52,897 nucleotides of DNA from the NCBI GenBank assembly GCA_002722565.1, contig PBMG01000002.1, positions 70,949-123,845 on the forward strand, written 5' to 3'. Of this stretch, positions 36,804 to 45,659 are shown in pieces. This DNA is from Acidimicrobiaceae bacterium. Lineage in GTDB: Bacteria > Actinomycetota > Acidimicrobiia > Acidimicrobiales > Poriferisodalaceae. Within the stretch, counting starts at the first letter, position 1, and every line of letters starts with the position of its first letter. The notes beneath the pieces were generated by a model that was given only the letters and a program-made list of their open reading frames with translations, had not been told where the DNA came from and did no database searches. The translations under genes and the position numbers were made by a program.

Positions 36804-37232
36804 ATGGATTTTCAGAATCTTGAACGACGATTTCAACTCATGTTGCCTAGCGGCCCAATTCTTCTGCTGTTCCTGATCTTCGCTCCATGGCACCAATTCG
36901 GGGAAGGGTCTTGGGGGTTGTCGCAATCTGCGATTCAAGCACCAAATGCCTTACTGGGGGTTGTCGCCCTTCTTGCGGTGGTCATATCAATGCTGGTCTC
37001 CTATGCCCAGGCGTTGGGCAGCGACAAATTGCCCGAAAGCCCCAAAGGGAAAAGCTGGGAAGAGGTGCTGTTCCTTGTTAGCGCGGTAATGATGGGCGCT
37101 CTCTTACTCAAGCTCATCCTTGAGACTTCGTTCTTGGGGTGGGGTGCGTGGGCATGCATTATCGCTGCAGCTATACACTTTTACGGCTCATATGTGGGCC
37201 GACAGAGCGGTTCTACCAGTCAAAATCCATAA
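36804..37232 (+). CDS. Four-helix membrane protein of unknown function
   Basis: I do not recognise this 142-residue protein. It has about four hydrophobic segments (GPILLLFLIFAPW, LLGVVALLAVVISMLVSYA, VLFLVSAVMMGALLLKLIL, WACIIAAAIHFYG), with short polar ends. The ATG at 36804 is chosen because AAGGA lies seven bases upstream; the ATG two codons earlier would sit on top of that site. Its last 20 bases overlap the 3' end of the converging SHOCT-type gene. I infer no partner or function. Confidence 0.6.
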   Translation: MDFQNLERRFQLMLPSGPILLLFLIFAPWHQFGEGSWGLSQSAIQAPNALLGVVALLAVVISMLVSYAQALGSDKLPESPKGKSWEEVLFLVSAVMMGALLLKLILETSFLGWGAWACIIAAAIHFYGSYVGRQSGSTSQNP

Positions 37233-37929
37233 GTTCGTCAAGGTCGATACCGGGTAATTCCGCCGCACAATCAAACAAGCTTCCGATGACGGGGAACAGA
37301 ATTCGGGCTGCGGCGTCATCATCAAGCTCCAACTCGTTGTCTGCTGCTAATAAGAGCTCAATTAATTCCAGTTCCGACAAATCTTGCAAAGCGCAAGCGA
37401 ACAAAGCCACTTCCATCTCGGCGCCCCCAGCCATGCCTATCGCAGCAAGTTCTTTAAGATCGACACAGTCACTCATGGACTCAAGAAATGGTTCTGTCAA
37501 CTGTGGCGGCAGTTCGTCGGAGGTAAGCCAACCGACACCTGTGACATTTAAGGTGTCCATCCCTACGCGGTCAACGAGGCCGTTACCGACGCAGCGAGCG
37601 TCTGAAGATTCGAACCCGATTTCATCCAGTCCACCAAAACCGGTTGCAGCGCCACTCGATACGAAGCGGTCAACGAATACTTGTTCTTGCGGAGATCTCT
37701 CATCTGAAGAACCAGAAACAGCCTTGTAGATACCAAATGCCGCCCCACAAACCAGAAGCGTCACCACAACAGTGAGGCCTATAAGTTGTTTTCGTTCTTC
37801 ACTATTGGGTTGACTGGCTGCTTCTGGCGCGAATATCTGCTGTTTCAGTGCGGTGAACTCTTCTTCATCGATTTCACCCGAATCTCGCAAGGCTATGAGC
37901 CGTTCTAGATCATTGATTTCTGAGGACAC
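37213..37929 (-). CDS. SHOCT-like domain membrane protein of unknown function
   Basis: This 238-residue protein has a short N-terminal SHOCT-type motif (LERLIALRDSGEIDEEEFTALKQQIF), one transmembrane helix (LIGLTVVVTLLVCGAAFGIY) near residue 50, and an acidic extracytoplasmic domain of about 165 residues with four cysteines. The C-terminal end is very acidic (ELIELLLAADNELELDDDAA). GTG 37929 is chosen over TTG 37971 because an AGGAG lies upstream and SHOCT proteins begin near that motif. SHOCT domains are linked to oligomerisation. The role is unknown. Confidence 0.65.
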   Translation of the reverse strand: MSSEINDLERLIALRDSGEIDEEEFTALKQQIFAPEAASQPNSEERKQLIGLTVVVTLLVCGAAFGIYKAVSGSSDERSPQEQVFVDRFVSSGAATGFGGLDEIGFESSDARCVGNGLVDRVGMDTLNVTGVGWLTSDELPPQLTEPFLESMSDCVDLKELAAIGMAGGAEMEVALFACALQDLSELELIELLLAADNELELDDDAAARILFPVIGSLFDCAAELPGIDLDELMDFDW

Positions 37930-38133
37930 CTGGTTCCACGCTCCTGAGTTAACCCTAAACAGTACGGCCAATTAGACCATTTATAAAAAAAATCACACGG
38001 ACCTTCACTCGTTTCTTGGAGGCGGTGACTCAGCTATGCGCCCTCACAGCGAAGTCCATGCCACTTTGAACGAGAATGAAACCCCTGCTAGAACGAACGA
38101 TTTAGATCCAATAACTCTTAAGAAGGTGGAAAG

Positions 38134-38421
38134 ATGAAATTTATTCAAATCGTGGAGCAAAGCGGTGATATCGAAGAGGCACGCTCCGAAATTGAAGGTT
38201 ATTTCGAGAGCACTGGAGATGACAGCAAAGTCAAGAAATTGACCCTATGCACAGACCGCGATGCTCCCGACAAGATCTTAAGTATCGTCGAGTTCGAATC
38301 ATGGGACACCGCTTCCGACAATAACGACCTCGAGGCCACACAGGAAGGCGCCGCTAAGGAACAAGCGGCTTCCAATGTGACCTACCGAAATCTCGATGCT
38401 CATCACGAGTGGGTTCGCTAA
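38134..38421 (+). CDS. Small protein, possible dimeric alpha/beta-barrel fold
   Basis: This 95-residue protein starts MKFIQIVEQSGD and contains ILSIVEFESWDTASDNND. That is the beta-alpha-beta pattern of antibiotic-monooxygenase-like dimeric alpha/beta barrels. I cannot name a substrate, and some of these proteins have no catalytic activity. The ATG at 38134 has a strong GGTGGAAAG site. The next gene, 82 bases downstream, encodes a NIPSNAP-type protein of related fold on the same strand. Confidence 0.65.
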   Translation: MKFIQIVEQSGDIEEARSEIEGYFESTGDDSKVKKLTLCTDRDAPDKILSIVEFESWDTASDNNDLEATQEGAAKEQAASNVTYRNLDAHHEWVR

Positions 38422-38503
38422 AAATCTCGTCTATCGAAAACACGAGCATCGTTGATCAACCAAGCATGAAGTCTCGCCGGACCAAGCGGGCTAGGGTTTT
38501 GTT

Positions 38504-38836
38504 ATGAGTGGATTAGAGCTTTATGAGCGACGGACTTACGACGTGCATGTGGGTCAAATGAACAAAGTTCTTGAGTTGTACTCCAACGAGGGCTGGCCAG
38601 CTCTTGAGGCCGGAGGTCACTCTAGATTCCTAGTCGGTTACTTTGTCTCGGACACCGGACCCCTGCACCAACTAATCCATCTGTGGCGTTTCAGTGATGA
38701 CGCCGAACGGCGTGAGTTTTGGAAGAACTTGTTCACCGACGATGACTTCATGGCTTTTGCAGTTCAACTGAGACCGCTGCTGCAGAAACAAGAGATACAG
38801 CTCATGCAATCAGCCCCCTGGGGGCCCAGACCCTAA
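38504..38836 (+). CDS. NIPSNAP-family protein
   Basis: This 110-residue protein matches the NIPSNAP domain, a dimeric alpha/beta-barrel: YERRTYDVHVGQMNKVLELYSNEG, VGYFVSDTGPLHQLIHLWRF and REFWKNLFTDDDF. Bacterial members are often near catabolic enzymes but their reaction is not settled. The ATG at 38504 follows the previous small protein gene by 82 bases. Confidence 0.85.
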   Translation: MSGLELYERRTYDVHVGQMNKVLELYSNEGWPALEAGGHSRFLVGYFVSDTGPLHQLIHLWRFSDDAERREFWKNLFTDDDFMAFAVQLRPLLQKQEIQLMQSAPWGPRP

Positions 38837-38981
38837 CAGCGAAACGCTCCGTCTAGCCGCCCATAGCGTTGGTGTGGGTACAGCGCCCTCACAGATTTAT
38901 TGTTTAGCTTCGGCGCGCGACCGCACCTCGCTTCGTTCATTAGGATCACAGCAAGCCACCGGGCGTTAACTGGAAGACCGA

Positions 38982-40208
38982 ATGAACGAAGAAGAGCCTG
39001 AGGATCTCAACGTTTCTCATAGTCACAGCCACTCGTTAAATCTGAACTTCGGGATGCATGGCGTCACACAGTCTCTAACGTTTCGTCTTATCTTTGGCGC
39101 AGTGGCTATGGCAGCGGTTGCGACGCTCATCGGCGTTATCACTCTTTGGCCAAACCAAGAGAGGTCCGCAGAGATACAGCGGAACGCTGAACAAATCACG
39201 TTGACCTCTCAGTTACTTAGAGCAACGGTTCATGAAGCCACCGAAACTATTTGTGGCTATTCAATATCTTCCGAAGTGGAAACCTGCAGAAACGTAACGG
39301 TCGTCCTACAAGAAGGTCCAGAAAGCGGCTCTTTGGTCATTTTGCCTCAGGTGAACACCTCTTTCGATCCGTCTTTTCCTCGCCTAGCCGCTGGCGACAG
39401 TGTCATTCTCGGCTTCGATGCTCCCACCAATTCTTACTACTACCAGGATCGAGACCGAATGGGCTCCCTTTGGTGGTTGATCCTTTTATTCGCAGCGACA
39501 GTGATCTTGTTGGCCAGGATCCGGGGTTTGTTGGCGTTATTGGCTATGGCCGGAACGGTTCTCGTGCTGGTCAAATTCGTCGCACCCTCGGTGTTGGATG
39601 GAAATGACCCTGTTCTAGTGTGCGTCGTAGCTGCCGCAGCGATTGCCTATTTCAGCCTGTATTTCACCCATGGGTTCAATCTCATGACCACTGTTGCCCT
39701 CGCTGGAACCCTCACAGCCTTGGGACTTACGTTGGCTATTTCCTCAGCCTTTTTTGAATTGGCGAAATTTTCCGGCTATTCCAGCGAGGAAGCGTTTGTC
39801 CTTCCTTTCCTAGCGGAAAGTCTCGATGTTAGAGGCCTCCTGCTTGGTGGCACGATTATCGCAGCCTTGGGAGCGCTAGATGACGTGACGATCACTCAAA
39901 CAGCTACTGTTCTCGAGTTGCGAGCACGAAATAGTGCTCTATCGGCGAGCCAACTGGCAATCTCGGGGTTGCGTATTGGCAGAGAACACATTGCATCGAC
40001 CGTTAACACTCTTTTATTGGCGTACGCGGGTTCCAGCATCCCGCTGCTTTTGTTATTCGCTGTTTCTGAACAGTCTCTTGCCGATGTAGCTAACTCTGAA
40101 CTGATCGCCATTGAGCTAGTCCGCACTTTGTGTGGGTCAATTGGACTTGTAGCAGCTCTGCCCATTACGACCTACCTTGCAGCATTTCTTGTAAAAACTG
40201 ATCAATAA
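38982..40208 (+). CDS. YibE/F-family membrane protein
   Basis: This 408-residue protein has a short His-rich N-terminus (HSHSHS near residues 13-18), one transmembrane helix, an external domain of about 95 residues and then about seven more helices. GALDDVTITQTATV is the characteristic YibE/F segment, and IGREHIASTVNTLLLAYAG follows. YibE/F-like proteins are multi-pass permeases of unknown substrate. The His-rich tail could bind metal ions, which is inference. It stands alone, with 145 bases of non-coding sequence before it. Confidence 0.85.
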   Translation: MNEEEPEDLNVSHSHSHSLNLNFGMHGVTQSLTFRLIFGAVAMAAVATLIGVITLWPNQERSAEIQRNAEQITLTSQLLRATVHEATETICGYSISSEVETCRNVTVVLQEGPESGSLVILPQVNTSFDPSFPRLAAGDSVILGFDAPTNSYYYQDRDRMGSLWWLILLFAATVILLARIRGLLALLAMAGTVLVLVKFVAPSVLDGNDPVLVCVVAAAAIAYFSLYFTHGFNLMTTVALAGTLTALGLTLAISSAFFELAKFSGYSSEEAFVLPFLAESLDVRGLLLGGTIIAALGALDDVTITQTATVLELRARNSALSASQLAISGLRIGREHIASTVNTLLLAYAGSSIPLLLLFAVSEQSLADVANSELIAIELVRTLCGSIGLVAALPITTYLAAFLVKTDQ

Positions 40209-40377
40209 GTGCATAGCGGCGGACGGGCCCAAAGTCTCGACGTCCATAGCTTTCGCTCAGACAAATTAACGCACGATTATGGGCTAGGGACTACTAACGC
40301 TGAGGTCGATCCCCTCAACACTGCAGAAAGTCGAATTTCCTCTTGGCGATCAACATGACGCTAAGTAGGGTCAAGGC

Positions 40378-40407
40378 TTGCAGAATTATTTTGTACTCGT
40401 GTAGAAA
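40378..40407 (+). promoter_or_regulatory. Candidate cspA-type promoter
   Basis: A TTGCAG at 40378-40383 and a TAGAAA near 40402 sit 18 bases apart, upstream of the cold-shock gene. This fits a housekeeping sigma promoter only loosely. The gap between the -10 and the ATG at 40425 would leave a leader of about 15 bases, which is short for a cold-regulated gene. Confidence 0.3.
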
Positions 40408-40424
40408 GAAATTGAGGGCAATCA

Positions 40425-40625
40425 ATGCCACAAGGAACAGTGAAGTTCTTCAACGCTCAAAAGGGCTTCGGATTTATATCTCGTGACGACGGAGATGATG
40501 TTTTCGTCCACTACTCAAACATCGAAGGATCGGGATACCGCTCGCTAGAAGAGGGCCAAGCGGTTGAATTTGAGATTGGTGAAGGCCGAAAGGGCGACGA
40601 GGCCCAAAACGTGCGAGCCCTATAA
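40425..40625 (+). CDS. Cold-shock protein (CspA family)
   Basis: This 66-residue OB-fold protein has both RNA-binding motifs, RNP1 KGFGFI and RNP2 VFVHYSNI, and begins [15 protein letters not shown]. It is an actinobacterial-type cold-shock protein that binds single-stranded RNA and DNA and melts RNA structure. A GAGGG ribosome site lies upstream of the ATG, and a strong hairpin terminator follows 28 bases after the stop. It is a single-gene unit. Confidence 0.96.
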   Translation: MPQGTVKFFNAQKGFGFISRDDGDDVFVHYSNIEGSGYRSLEEGQAVEFEIGEGRKGDEAQNVRAL

Positions 40626-40652
40626 ATCAAGCAATATCACTTCTAGATAAAT

Positions 40653-40686
40653 GTTAAGGCCGCTCCACCTATGGAGCGGCCTTAAC
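40653..40686 (+). terminator. Strong hairpin terminator, likely bidirectional
   Basis: A perfect 14-base inverted repeat (GTTAAGGCCGCTCC, six-base loop, GGAGCGGCCTTAAC) lies between the cold-shock gene and the converging small-protein gene. No long T-run follows on either side (CTAGTTTCG on plus). It is the clearest terminator-like structure in the window and likely stops transcription from both sides. Confidence 0.85.
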
Positions 40687-40715
40687 CTAGTTTCGTCTAT
40701 CGCTTAGATGAGTTG

Positions 40716-41033
40716 TTAGTCCGCGATGGCGTCATACATAACGATTGTGTCGGCCATCCGCAGACCTGGGAAAGCTGCCGCCACATCAGTCTGCAGTTGA
40801 GTAAACCAGTCGCTCGCTGAAACTTGGTCCCAGAAACGTCCATAGTCTTCCATGCTGTCAAAGTCTGTGACGTATAGGGCCACTTCCATACCGCCGGTGC
40901 CGGTCACTGGACGCATCAGCCGCGGGTTTTTCGCTCCCCAAGATTCGTGTTGAGCCTTGGCAGCTCGAGATCCAGCCTCTACTGCACGCATTGCTTCTGG
41001 CGTGCCTTCCCAACGAGTTGCAACAGATATCAC
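40716..41033 (-). CDS. Small protein, possible dimeric alpha/beta-barrel
   Basis: This 105-residue protein starts ISVATRWEGTPEAMRAVEAG and contains MEVALYVTDFDSMEDYGRFWDQV. That pattern resembles ABM/NIPSNAP-type barrels. It has no visible catalytic motif. The GTG start at 41033 is supported by GAAGGGA seven bases upstream. It converges with the cold-shock gene at the shared hairpin. Confidence 0.65.
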   Translation of the reverse strand: MISVATRWEGTPEAMRAVEAGSRAAKAQHESWGAKNPRLMRPVTGTGGMEVALYVTDFDSMEDYGRFWDQVSASDWFTQLQTDVAAAFPGLRMADTIVMYDAIAD

Positions 41034-41159
41034 TGCGATTCCCTTCTTTTGATTGAGTTCCAGTCAAACCGTTAAGAGCCGAAGAATCAAGATGGCTTCT
41101 TTTGTGTCGACAGGGTGACCCTCCTCCAGCAGCGGCCGACAGGCGACTACCCTCAACCC

Positions 41160-41405
41160 ATGAGGTTCGATCGTCGTTTTGCTGGTGGCGCTCAGCGCTA
41201 CATGAGACGAGACGCTGACGGCAACTACTACGAATGCGTCGTGTTTTTGGATCACGAACTTGGGTGCCCTCATCGTCACCTTGGAGATCCTGAGATCGAT
41301 GACTGTGGTTGCGGGTCATTGGCGGACCTGCGAGAACGCGACCTTGAGCGTGGCCAAATATTTAAAGATTTCCGTCTTCAACTGCGTCGATTTCTCCGGC
41401 GGTAG
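41160..41405 (+). CDS. Small Cys/His-rich protein, hypothetical
   Basis: This short frame of 81 residues from ATG 41160 contains CPHRH and DDCGCG segments that could bind a metal. The rest is charged, with an Arg-rich tail (RLQLRRFLRR). The frame is open from GTG 41115. It fills an otherwise empty 330-base gap and overlaps the 3' end of the converging nitroreductase by about 44 bases. A competing minus-strand frame looks less protein-like. It could be spurious. Confidence 0.5.
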   Translation: MRFDRRFAGGAQRYMRRDADGNYYECVVFLDHELGCPHRHLGDPEIDDCGCGSLADLRERDLERGQIFKDFRLQLRRFLRR

Positions 41406-42177
41406 GTGCTCTCTCCACATGCTGATCGCGGGCTGTCGCATCTTTATAGATCGAATGTCGTCGCTCTTTAGCGAGGTAGTGGTCGATGTCGTGCTGGTTT
41501 CGCAAATTCGCTTCCACTGCCCTATTCCAATGGACTGTCTCACTGATCGGCCGGCGCCACCTGCTCTCAGCTTTTCGACGAGGCCATCCGACAGGAACTA
41601 TGCCGTATGGGATGTGGGTAGCAGGGAAACCAAGCAGCTCTTGTAAGTCACGGGCCGTTTGAGGTTCGCCTCCTCCAGATAACCACGCGCTAGTTAAACC
41701 TGCTGCGGTAGTAGCGAGTTGCAAGTTCTGAATCGCCGCCCCAACTGAAACAAGCAAAATATTCGAACGGTTTTCCTCGTATTCAACTCGGTCTAGATCA
41801 GAGTCGAGAGCGACCGGATACGTTGCGGCCCAACGCGGGTCTACGAACACAGCGAGTAGAGCGATCGAATCGTGAACCCAATGTTTCTTATGCACATGTG
41901 GAAATCCTTTGCAATGTTCGTTGAGTCGGTCAGCTTGGCTGGCCATTACCGATGCAACTTCACGGACTCGTTCAGGGTCTTCGACTACACATATTTCCCA
42001 TGGTTGAGAATTCGCTCCCGAAGGCGCCCACCGACCTGCATCAGCAATTTTCTCTAACGTTTCTTTAGGAACTCGTTGTCCTGGGTTAAAGCTTCTGACG
42101 CTTCTGCGAGAACTCGCCAGATCAACAAAGCTCTGCAGCTTTTTGTTATTTACCTTCGCCTGAGAGAGGAACTTCAT
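41362..42177 (-). CDS. Nitroreductase-family flavoprotein
   Basis: This 271-residue FMN-binding protein has the nitroreductase signature SRRSVRSF near residue 23, GRWAPSGANSQPWEI near 48 and the late IVPVGWPRRK segment. NLQLATTAAGLTSAW marks the dimer-interface helix. Members reduce nitro groups, quinones or enones, or act in dehalogenation with NAD(P)H. An unusual charged C-terminal tail of about 50 residues (after SETVHWNRAVE) extends beyond the core. It converges with the small Cys/His frame. Confidence 0.87.
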   Translation of the reverse strand: MKFLSQAKVNNKKLQSFVDLASSRRSVRSFNPGQRVPKETLEKIADAGRWAPSGANSQPWEICVVEDPERVREVASVMASQADRLNEHCKGFPHVHKKHWVHDSIALLAVFVDPRWAATYPVALDSDLDRVEYEENRSNILLVSVGAAIQNLQLATTAAGLTSAWLSGGGEPQTARDLQELLGFPATHIPYGIVPVGWPRRKAESRWRRPISETVHWNRAVEANLRNQHDIDHYLAKERRHSIYKDATARDQHVERAPTAGEIDAVEDGNL

Positions 42178-42339
42178 GAAATGACTTTAGGACACCTCAG
42201 GAGGCCAGAAACTATTACTAGTTACCGTATGGGAGTAACAATCTGCTCTGGTGGTTCAATTAAGCATTCAAAAACATCATTAGAGTTGCGACAGCAGTGA
42301 CGACTCAATCGAAACAACCCAGCGAGAAAATTGGCCAAC

Positions 42340-42990
42340 ATGTCTAAGCCTTCGACTAATAAAATTGCCGAAGAGAACTTGAAGGAAGTCGTATCTTCAT
42401 GGCTGTTTAGCTCCTCAGGCCTCAAATGCCTCTTAACGCCAGAGGTCCCAAAATCCGTTTCCAATCCCCGTCCAGATGCTGTAGGTATCCGTCACGTCGG
42501 CGGTCAACTTCGTGGAGATTTCGAAGTGGTCTCAGTGATAATTCGACCCTCCACTAAACGATTTATTTCAGCGTGTGGTGAAGCTAAAGCGCATTCGATC
42601 CAAGCAGATCGTTCCTATTTAGCCTGCTACCTAGGGGACGAAGACTTCGACGAAGAGCAGATCAACGCCGCTCTGCACCTAGAGATAGGACTAATTCGAC
42701 TTGGCAGCGAGAACGATTGCCGGCGAATAGTTCCAGCGCCATTAAACCGTCCTCAATCGAGCAGTCGTGCGACCTTATTGCACCAGTTAGGTCTCGTTGT
42801 CTGTCAATTATGCGCAGTTAGCTTTTCGTTATTTCCCGAAAATGAGCAAGATGACGCTGTCTTATGGAACGAACAGTGGGCAGATCGATTTGGTCGCCTC
42901 CGCAATGAAAGCGTGTACGACCGTCGACATCTCTGCTCTGACTGTGTTCGAAATATCAGAGAACTGGCTGGCGAACGCGACAGCTACTAG
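42340..42990 (+). CDS. Putative nuclease-fold (degenerate PD-(D/E)XK-like) protein with C-terminal zinc motif
   Basis: I do not recognise a named family. From ATG 42340 the protein has 216 residues. RPDAVGI (Asp46) and then FEVVSVIIRPSTKRF, ending in ACGEAKAHSIQADRSYLACYLG, recalls the core of PD-(D/E)XK nuclease-like domains, where a Gln or helix follows ExK. Here the lysine is replaced (Glu62-Val-Val). Two CxxC pairs (Cys155/158 and Cys199/202) form a likely zinc site. It stands alone between the nitroreductase and the second monooxygenase; nothing nearby suggests a defence system. Confidence 0.55.
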   Translation: MSKPSTNKIAEENLKEVVSSWLFSSSGLKCLLTPEVPKSVSNPRPDAVGIRHVGGQLRGDFEVVSVIIRPSTKRFISACGEAKAHSIQADRSYLACYLGDEDFDEEQINAALHLEIGLIRLGSENDCRRIVPAPLNRPQSSSRATLLHQLGLVVCQLCAVSFSLFPENEQDDAVLWNEQWADRFGRLRNESVYDRRHLCSDCVRNIRELAGERDSY

Positions 42991-43025
42991 TCGATCAAAT
43001 TCTCTCACGTTGCCAAGTGAACGTT

Positions 43026-44687
43026 TCAGTCAGCAGCTAACAGTTCACCGCGATCTTTAGCATCGGCTGAGAACCTAATTCCTTCGTAGTCCTTCGATGC
43101 AACCTCGCTAATAGAGGCGACATACTTAGGGGTCCCTCCGTTATAAACCATGTATCGAACTTTTCCAGCTTCGTGACCTTCAACGTTGCTGTTGTAGCCG
43201 GTGAACCACGACTGAGCTTTCCGCATAAGCATCACCGAATACATTTTGATGACGTGGTCGGTCCAACGTTGCTCAGCATCTTCAGTTGCTTCGAGATAGG
43301 TGAGGTCTCTTTCCCACATGTACTCCAGTAGTTCCGTGCACCAGTCGACTCCATTTTCAATTCCGCGAGGGTAGTTGGTTGAAGCGGAACCACTCTGGGG
43401 GCCTGACGGCATCAACAGGTTCGGGAACCCTGAAACCATCATTCCGAGGAATGTGGTGGGGTTATCAAACCATTTCTCTCTCAGAGTAAGACCATCTCGA
43501 CCTCGGATATCGATGTGGTCGAACGAACCGGTGATCGCATCGAATCCGGTGGCATAGATGATTATGTCGAATTCGAATTCTTCTTCGGTGGTGCGGATGC
43601 CTTTCTCAGTGATTCGTTCAAGTGGAGTCTCGCTGATATCAACTAGATGCACATTGTCGCGGTTATATGCCTCTAGGTAGCCAGTCTCCATAGGAACCCG
43701 CTGAACACCGAAACCATGATCCTTGGGGATCAGTTTCTCCGCGACAGCTGGGTCATCAACGCGACTTCGTATTCGTTCGGCTATGTAGGAAGAGATTTCG
43801 GCATTGGCTTCTTCGTCAGTAAAGATCTCTCTGAAGTTCTTTAGCCAAATACTGAAGCCAGGCTCCTCGTAAAGACGATCCCATAGTTCGAACCGTTCCT
43901 CTTGGCTCACTTCGTAAAAGCCTCTTCGGTCCGGTTCGTGTTCAAATCCGCCTGGCGTACGAGCACAAGTCTCGAAGATCTCGTCATAACGATCCCGAAT
44001 GTCGTTCATCTGATCAACACTGATTTCGCTGTTGTTGAGTGGAGCAACCCAATTCGGCCGCCGCTGAAAGACTGTCAGGTCACCCACCTTGTCAGCTATT
44101 TCACCGATGACCTGGATTGCTGTTGCTCCGGTACCGATGATGCCGACTCGCTGATCTCTTAGGTCAACTTCTTCATGCGGCCATCCGTAGGTATGCCATG
44201 AGCGGCCTTTGAAGTCTTCCACGCCTTCAACACGGGGCATCGTGGGTTGGGAGAGCAAACCGAGTGCAAGTACCAGAATGCGGCACGTGAGGTCGCGTCC
44301 ATCGGATACCTGGATCTTCCACAACTCGCTTGCTTCGTCGAAGATGGCTGACTCAACCCGACAATTAAATTGCATATGTTTTCGCAGGTCGAATTTGTCG
44401 GCGACGAAGTTGAGGTATTTCAGATTTTCTGGCTGCCCGGAAAACATTTCTTTCCAATGCCACTCGTCGAGAACTTCTCGAGAAAACGAGTAACCATAGG
44501 TATAGCTTTCCGAATCGAACCGGGCACCGGGGTACCGGTTGTTGTACCAGGTCCCTCCTAAATCAGGGTCGGCTTCTAATACCGTCGCCTTGATTCCCAT
44601 GTCTGTGAGTCTTTTGATTTGATAGATGCCAGCGACGCCGGCGCCCACGACGATGACTTCATAATCCGATTCGATGTTGTTCGTCAT
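43026..44687 (-). CDS. Baeyer-Villiger monooxygenase (cyclohexanone/phenylacetone type)
   Basis: This 553-residue class B flavin monooxygenase has an FAD-binding GAGVAG near 15-20. The exact Baeyer-Villiger fingerprint is FKGRSWHTYGWP at 159-170. GTGATA near 181 is the NADPH-binding site, and the GPQSGSASTNYPRGIE segment is seen in cyclohexanone-type enzymes. It should oxidise a cyclic or aliphatic ketone to an ester or lactone. ATG 44687 has AAGGAAA about nine bases upstream; the frame is open to GTG 44705. A VOC-family gene lies upstream on the same strand. Confidence 0.93.
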   Translation of the reverse strand: MTNNIESDYEVIVVGAGVAGIYQIKRLTDMGIKATVLEADPDLGGTWYNNRYPGARFDSESYTYGYSFSREVLDEWHWKEMFSGQPENLKYLNFVADKFDLRKHMQFNCRVESAIFDEASELWKIQVSDGRDLTCRILVLALGLLSQPTMPRVEGVEDFKGRSWHTYGWPHEEVDLRDQRVGIIGTGATAIQVIGEIADKVGDLTVFQRRPNWVAPLNNSEISVDQMNDIRDRYDEIFETCARTPGGFEHEPDRRGFYEVSQEERFELWDRLYEEPGFSIWLKNFREIFTDEEANAEISSYIAERIRSRVDDPAVAEKLIPKDHGFGVQRVPMETGYLEAYNRDNVHLVDISETPLERITEKGIRTTEEEFEFDIIIYATGFDAITGSFDHIDIRGRDGLTLREKWFDNPTTFLGMMVSGFPNLLMPSGPQSGSASTNYPRGIENGVDWCTELLEYMWERDLTYLEATEDAEQRWTDHVIKMYSVMLMRKAQSWFTGYNSNVEGHEAGKVRYMVYNGGTPKYVASISEVASKDYEGIRFSADAKDRGELLAAD

Positions 44688-44782
44688 TTCTAAATTTCCT
44701 TGCACTTTCGCGACGTTCTTAATGATAGGAGGCTTGGCATTTGCCTTGCCTGATTGTGTTGGGGGAAAATTTTCTTAGGTTA

Positions 44783-45550
44783 TTACGAGATCGAAAAGCT
44801 AGTTCCAAACATTTTGAAGTCGCGCTGTGGTGCACCCTCACTGGTACTGAGATGTAGCGCCATGATTCCTTCGCCTTTACTGCCGAGGAACGATTCGAGT
44901 TCCTGAGCGGGCTGCTTAGAAACATCTATTGGCGAAACAAGTTCGATGAGGCCGCCTTTAGGTGGTCGCACAATGCAACTAATAATTCCGTTGTCGGTAT
45001 CCATTTGTGGCGGGTCAGAAGCGAGCCCTAAGCCTTGCGTGTATACGTCACCTGCAAGGCTTGCGTCGCGAGTTGCTACAACTACTCTCTGAATTCCCGT
45101 GTAATGGGGTGATGCGCTCGAGGGATTTTCTGGTTGGGCAACTGAATCGTCGGGATAAATCCTGATCAATACTCCGTGAGTGGAGCTGGGATGAATATCG
45201 CGTCCGCCGGCACCTCTCATGAGCGGAAGTACTTTGATACCCCGTCTCAGAAGTGTTTCTGCTTCGGCGTTGGGGTCAGGGGATTCGAGCATCATTGCGT
45301 AGATCCCTTCACCTCGCCGGTCAAGGAATTTTTGCAGGGCTTGGCTCAATGGTTCGTTGGGGTTCGAGGGCGCCATGAGCTCAATGTTGCTTCCCCCAAC
45401 CGGTTGACACATCCCAACGTGCGCTCCAAGAGACGGGACAGTTTCAGGAGAAAAATCGACGACGTGCATACCCATCTGGTTTTTGAAAGTTGTCATAGCT
45501 TGTTCGAAATCGCTTACAGCGATAGCTATTCGGGGCATTGAAGTAATCAT
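44783..45550 (-). CDS. VOC-family protein, two-domain (epimerase/4-HPPD-like)
   Basis: This 255-residue protein has two VOC modules: PRIAIAVSDFEQAM..GMHVVDF with GGSNIELMAP, and IQRVVVATRDASLAGDVYTQGLG with GLIELVSP. The two-module layout and the I(E)L(M/V) metal position recall the methylmalonyl-CoA epimerase and hydroxyphenylpyruvate dioxygenase branches, but no reaction is assigned. ATG 45550 has GAGAGAGGA about seven bases upstream. It precedes the Baeyer-Villiger monooxygenase gene on the same strand. Confidence 0.82.
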   Translation of the reverse strand: MITSMPRIAIAVSDFEQAMTTFKNQMGMHVVDFSPETVPSLGAHVGMCQPVGGSNIELMAPSNPNEPLSQALQKFLDRRGEGIYAMMLESPDPNAEAETLLRRGIKVLPLMRGAGGRDIHPSSTHGVLIRIYPDDSVAQPENPSSASPHYTGIQRVVVATRDASLAGDVYTQGLGLASDPPQMDTDNGIISCIVRPPKGGLIELVSPIDVSKQPAQELESFLGSKGEGIMALHLSTSEGAPQRDFKMFGTSFSIS

Positions 45551-45659
45551 GGAGGAGTCCTCTCTCGCCGTCCCAAGACTAAGCCTTGTCACACACCTCG
45601 CGCTGAATAACCGTCGACGTCCACGGAGAGTTCGTCAGACTAGAAATTCGCAGAACGGG

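Noticed and set aside
37600-37625. tRNA-like T-loop GATTCGAACCC
   Set aside because: It lies inside the SHOCT gene and I could not fold a full cloverleaf around it.
40858-41319. Minus-strand frame of 153 residues
   Set aside because: It is a low-complexity mix of Ser, Arg and Gly that overlaps the gene at 40716-41033 in another frame; it looks like a shadow.
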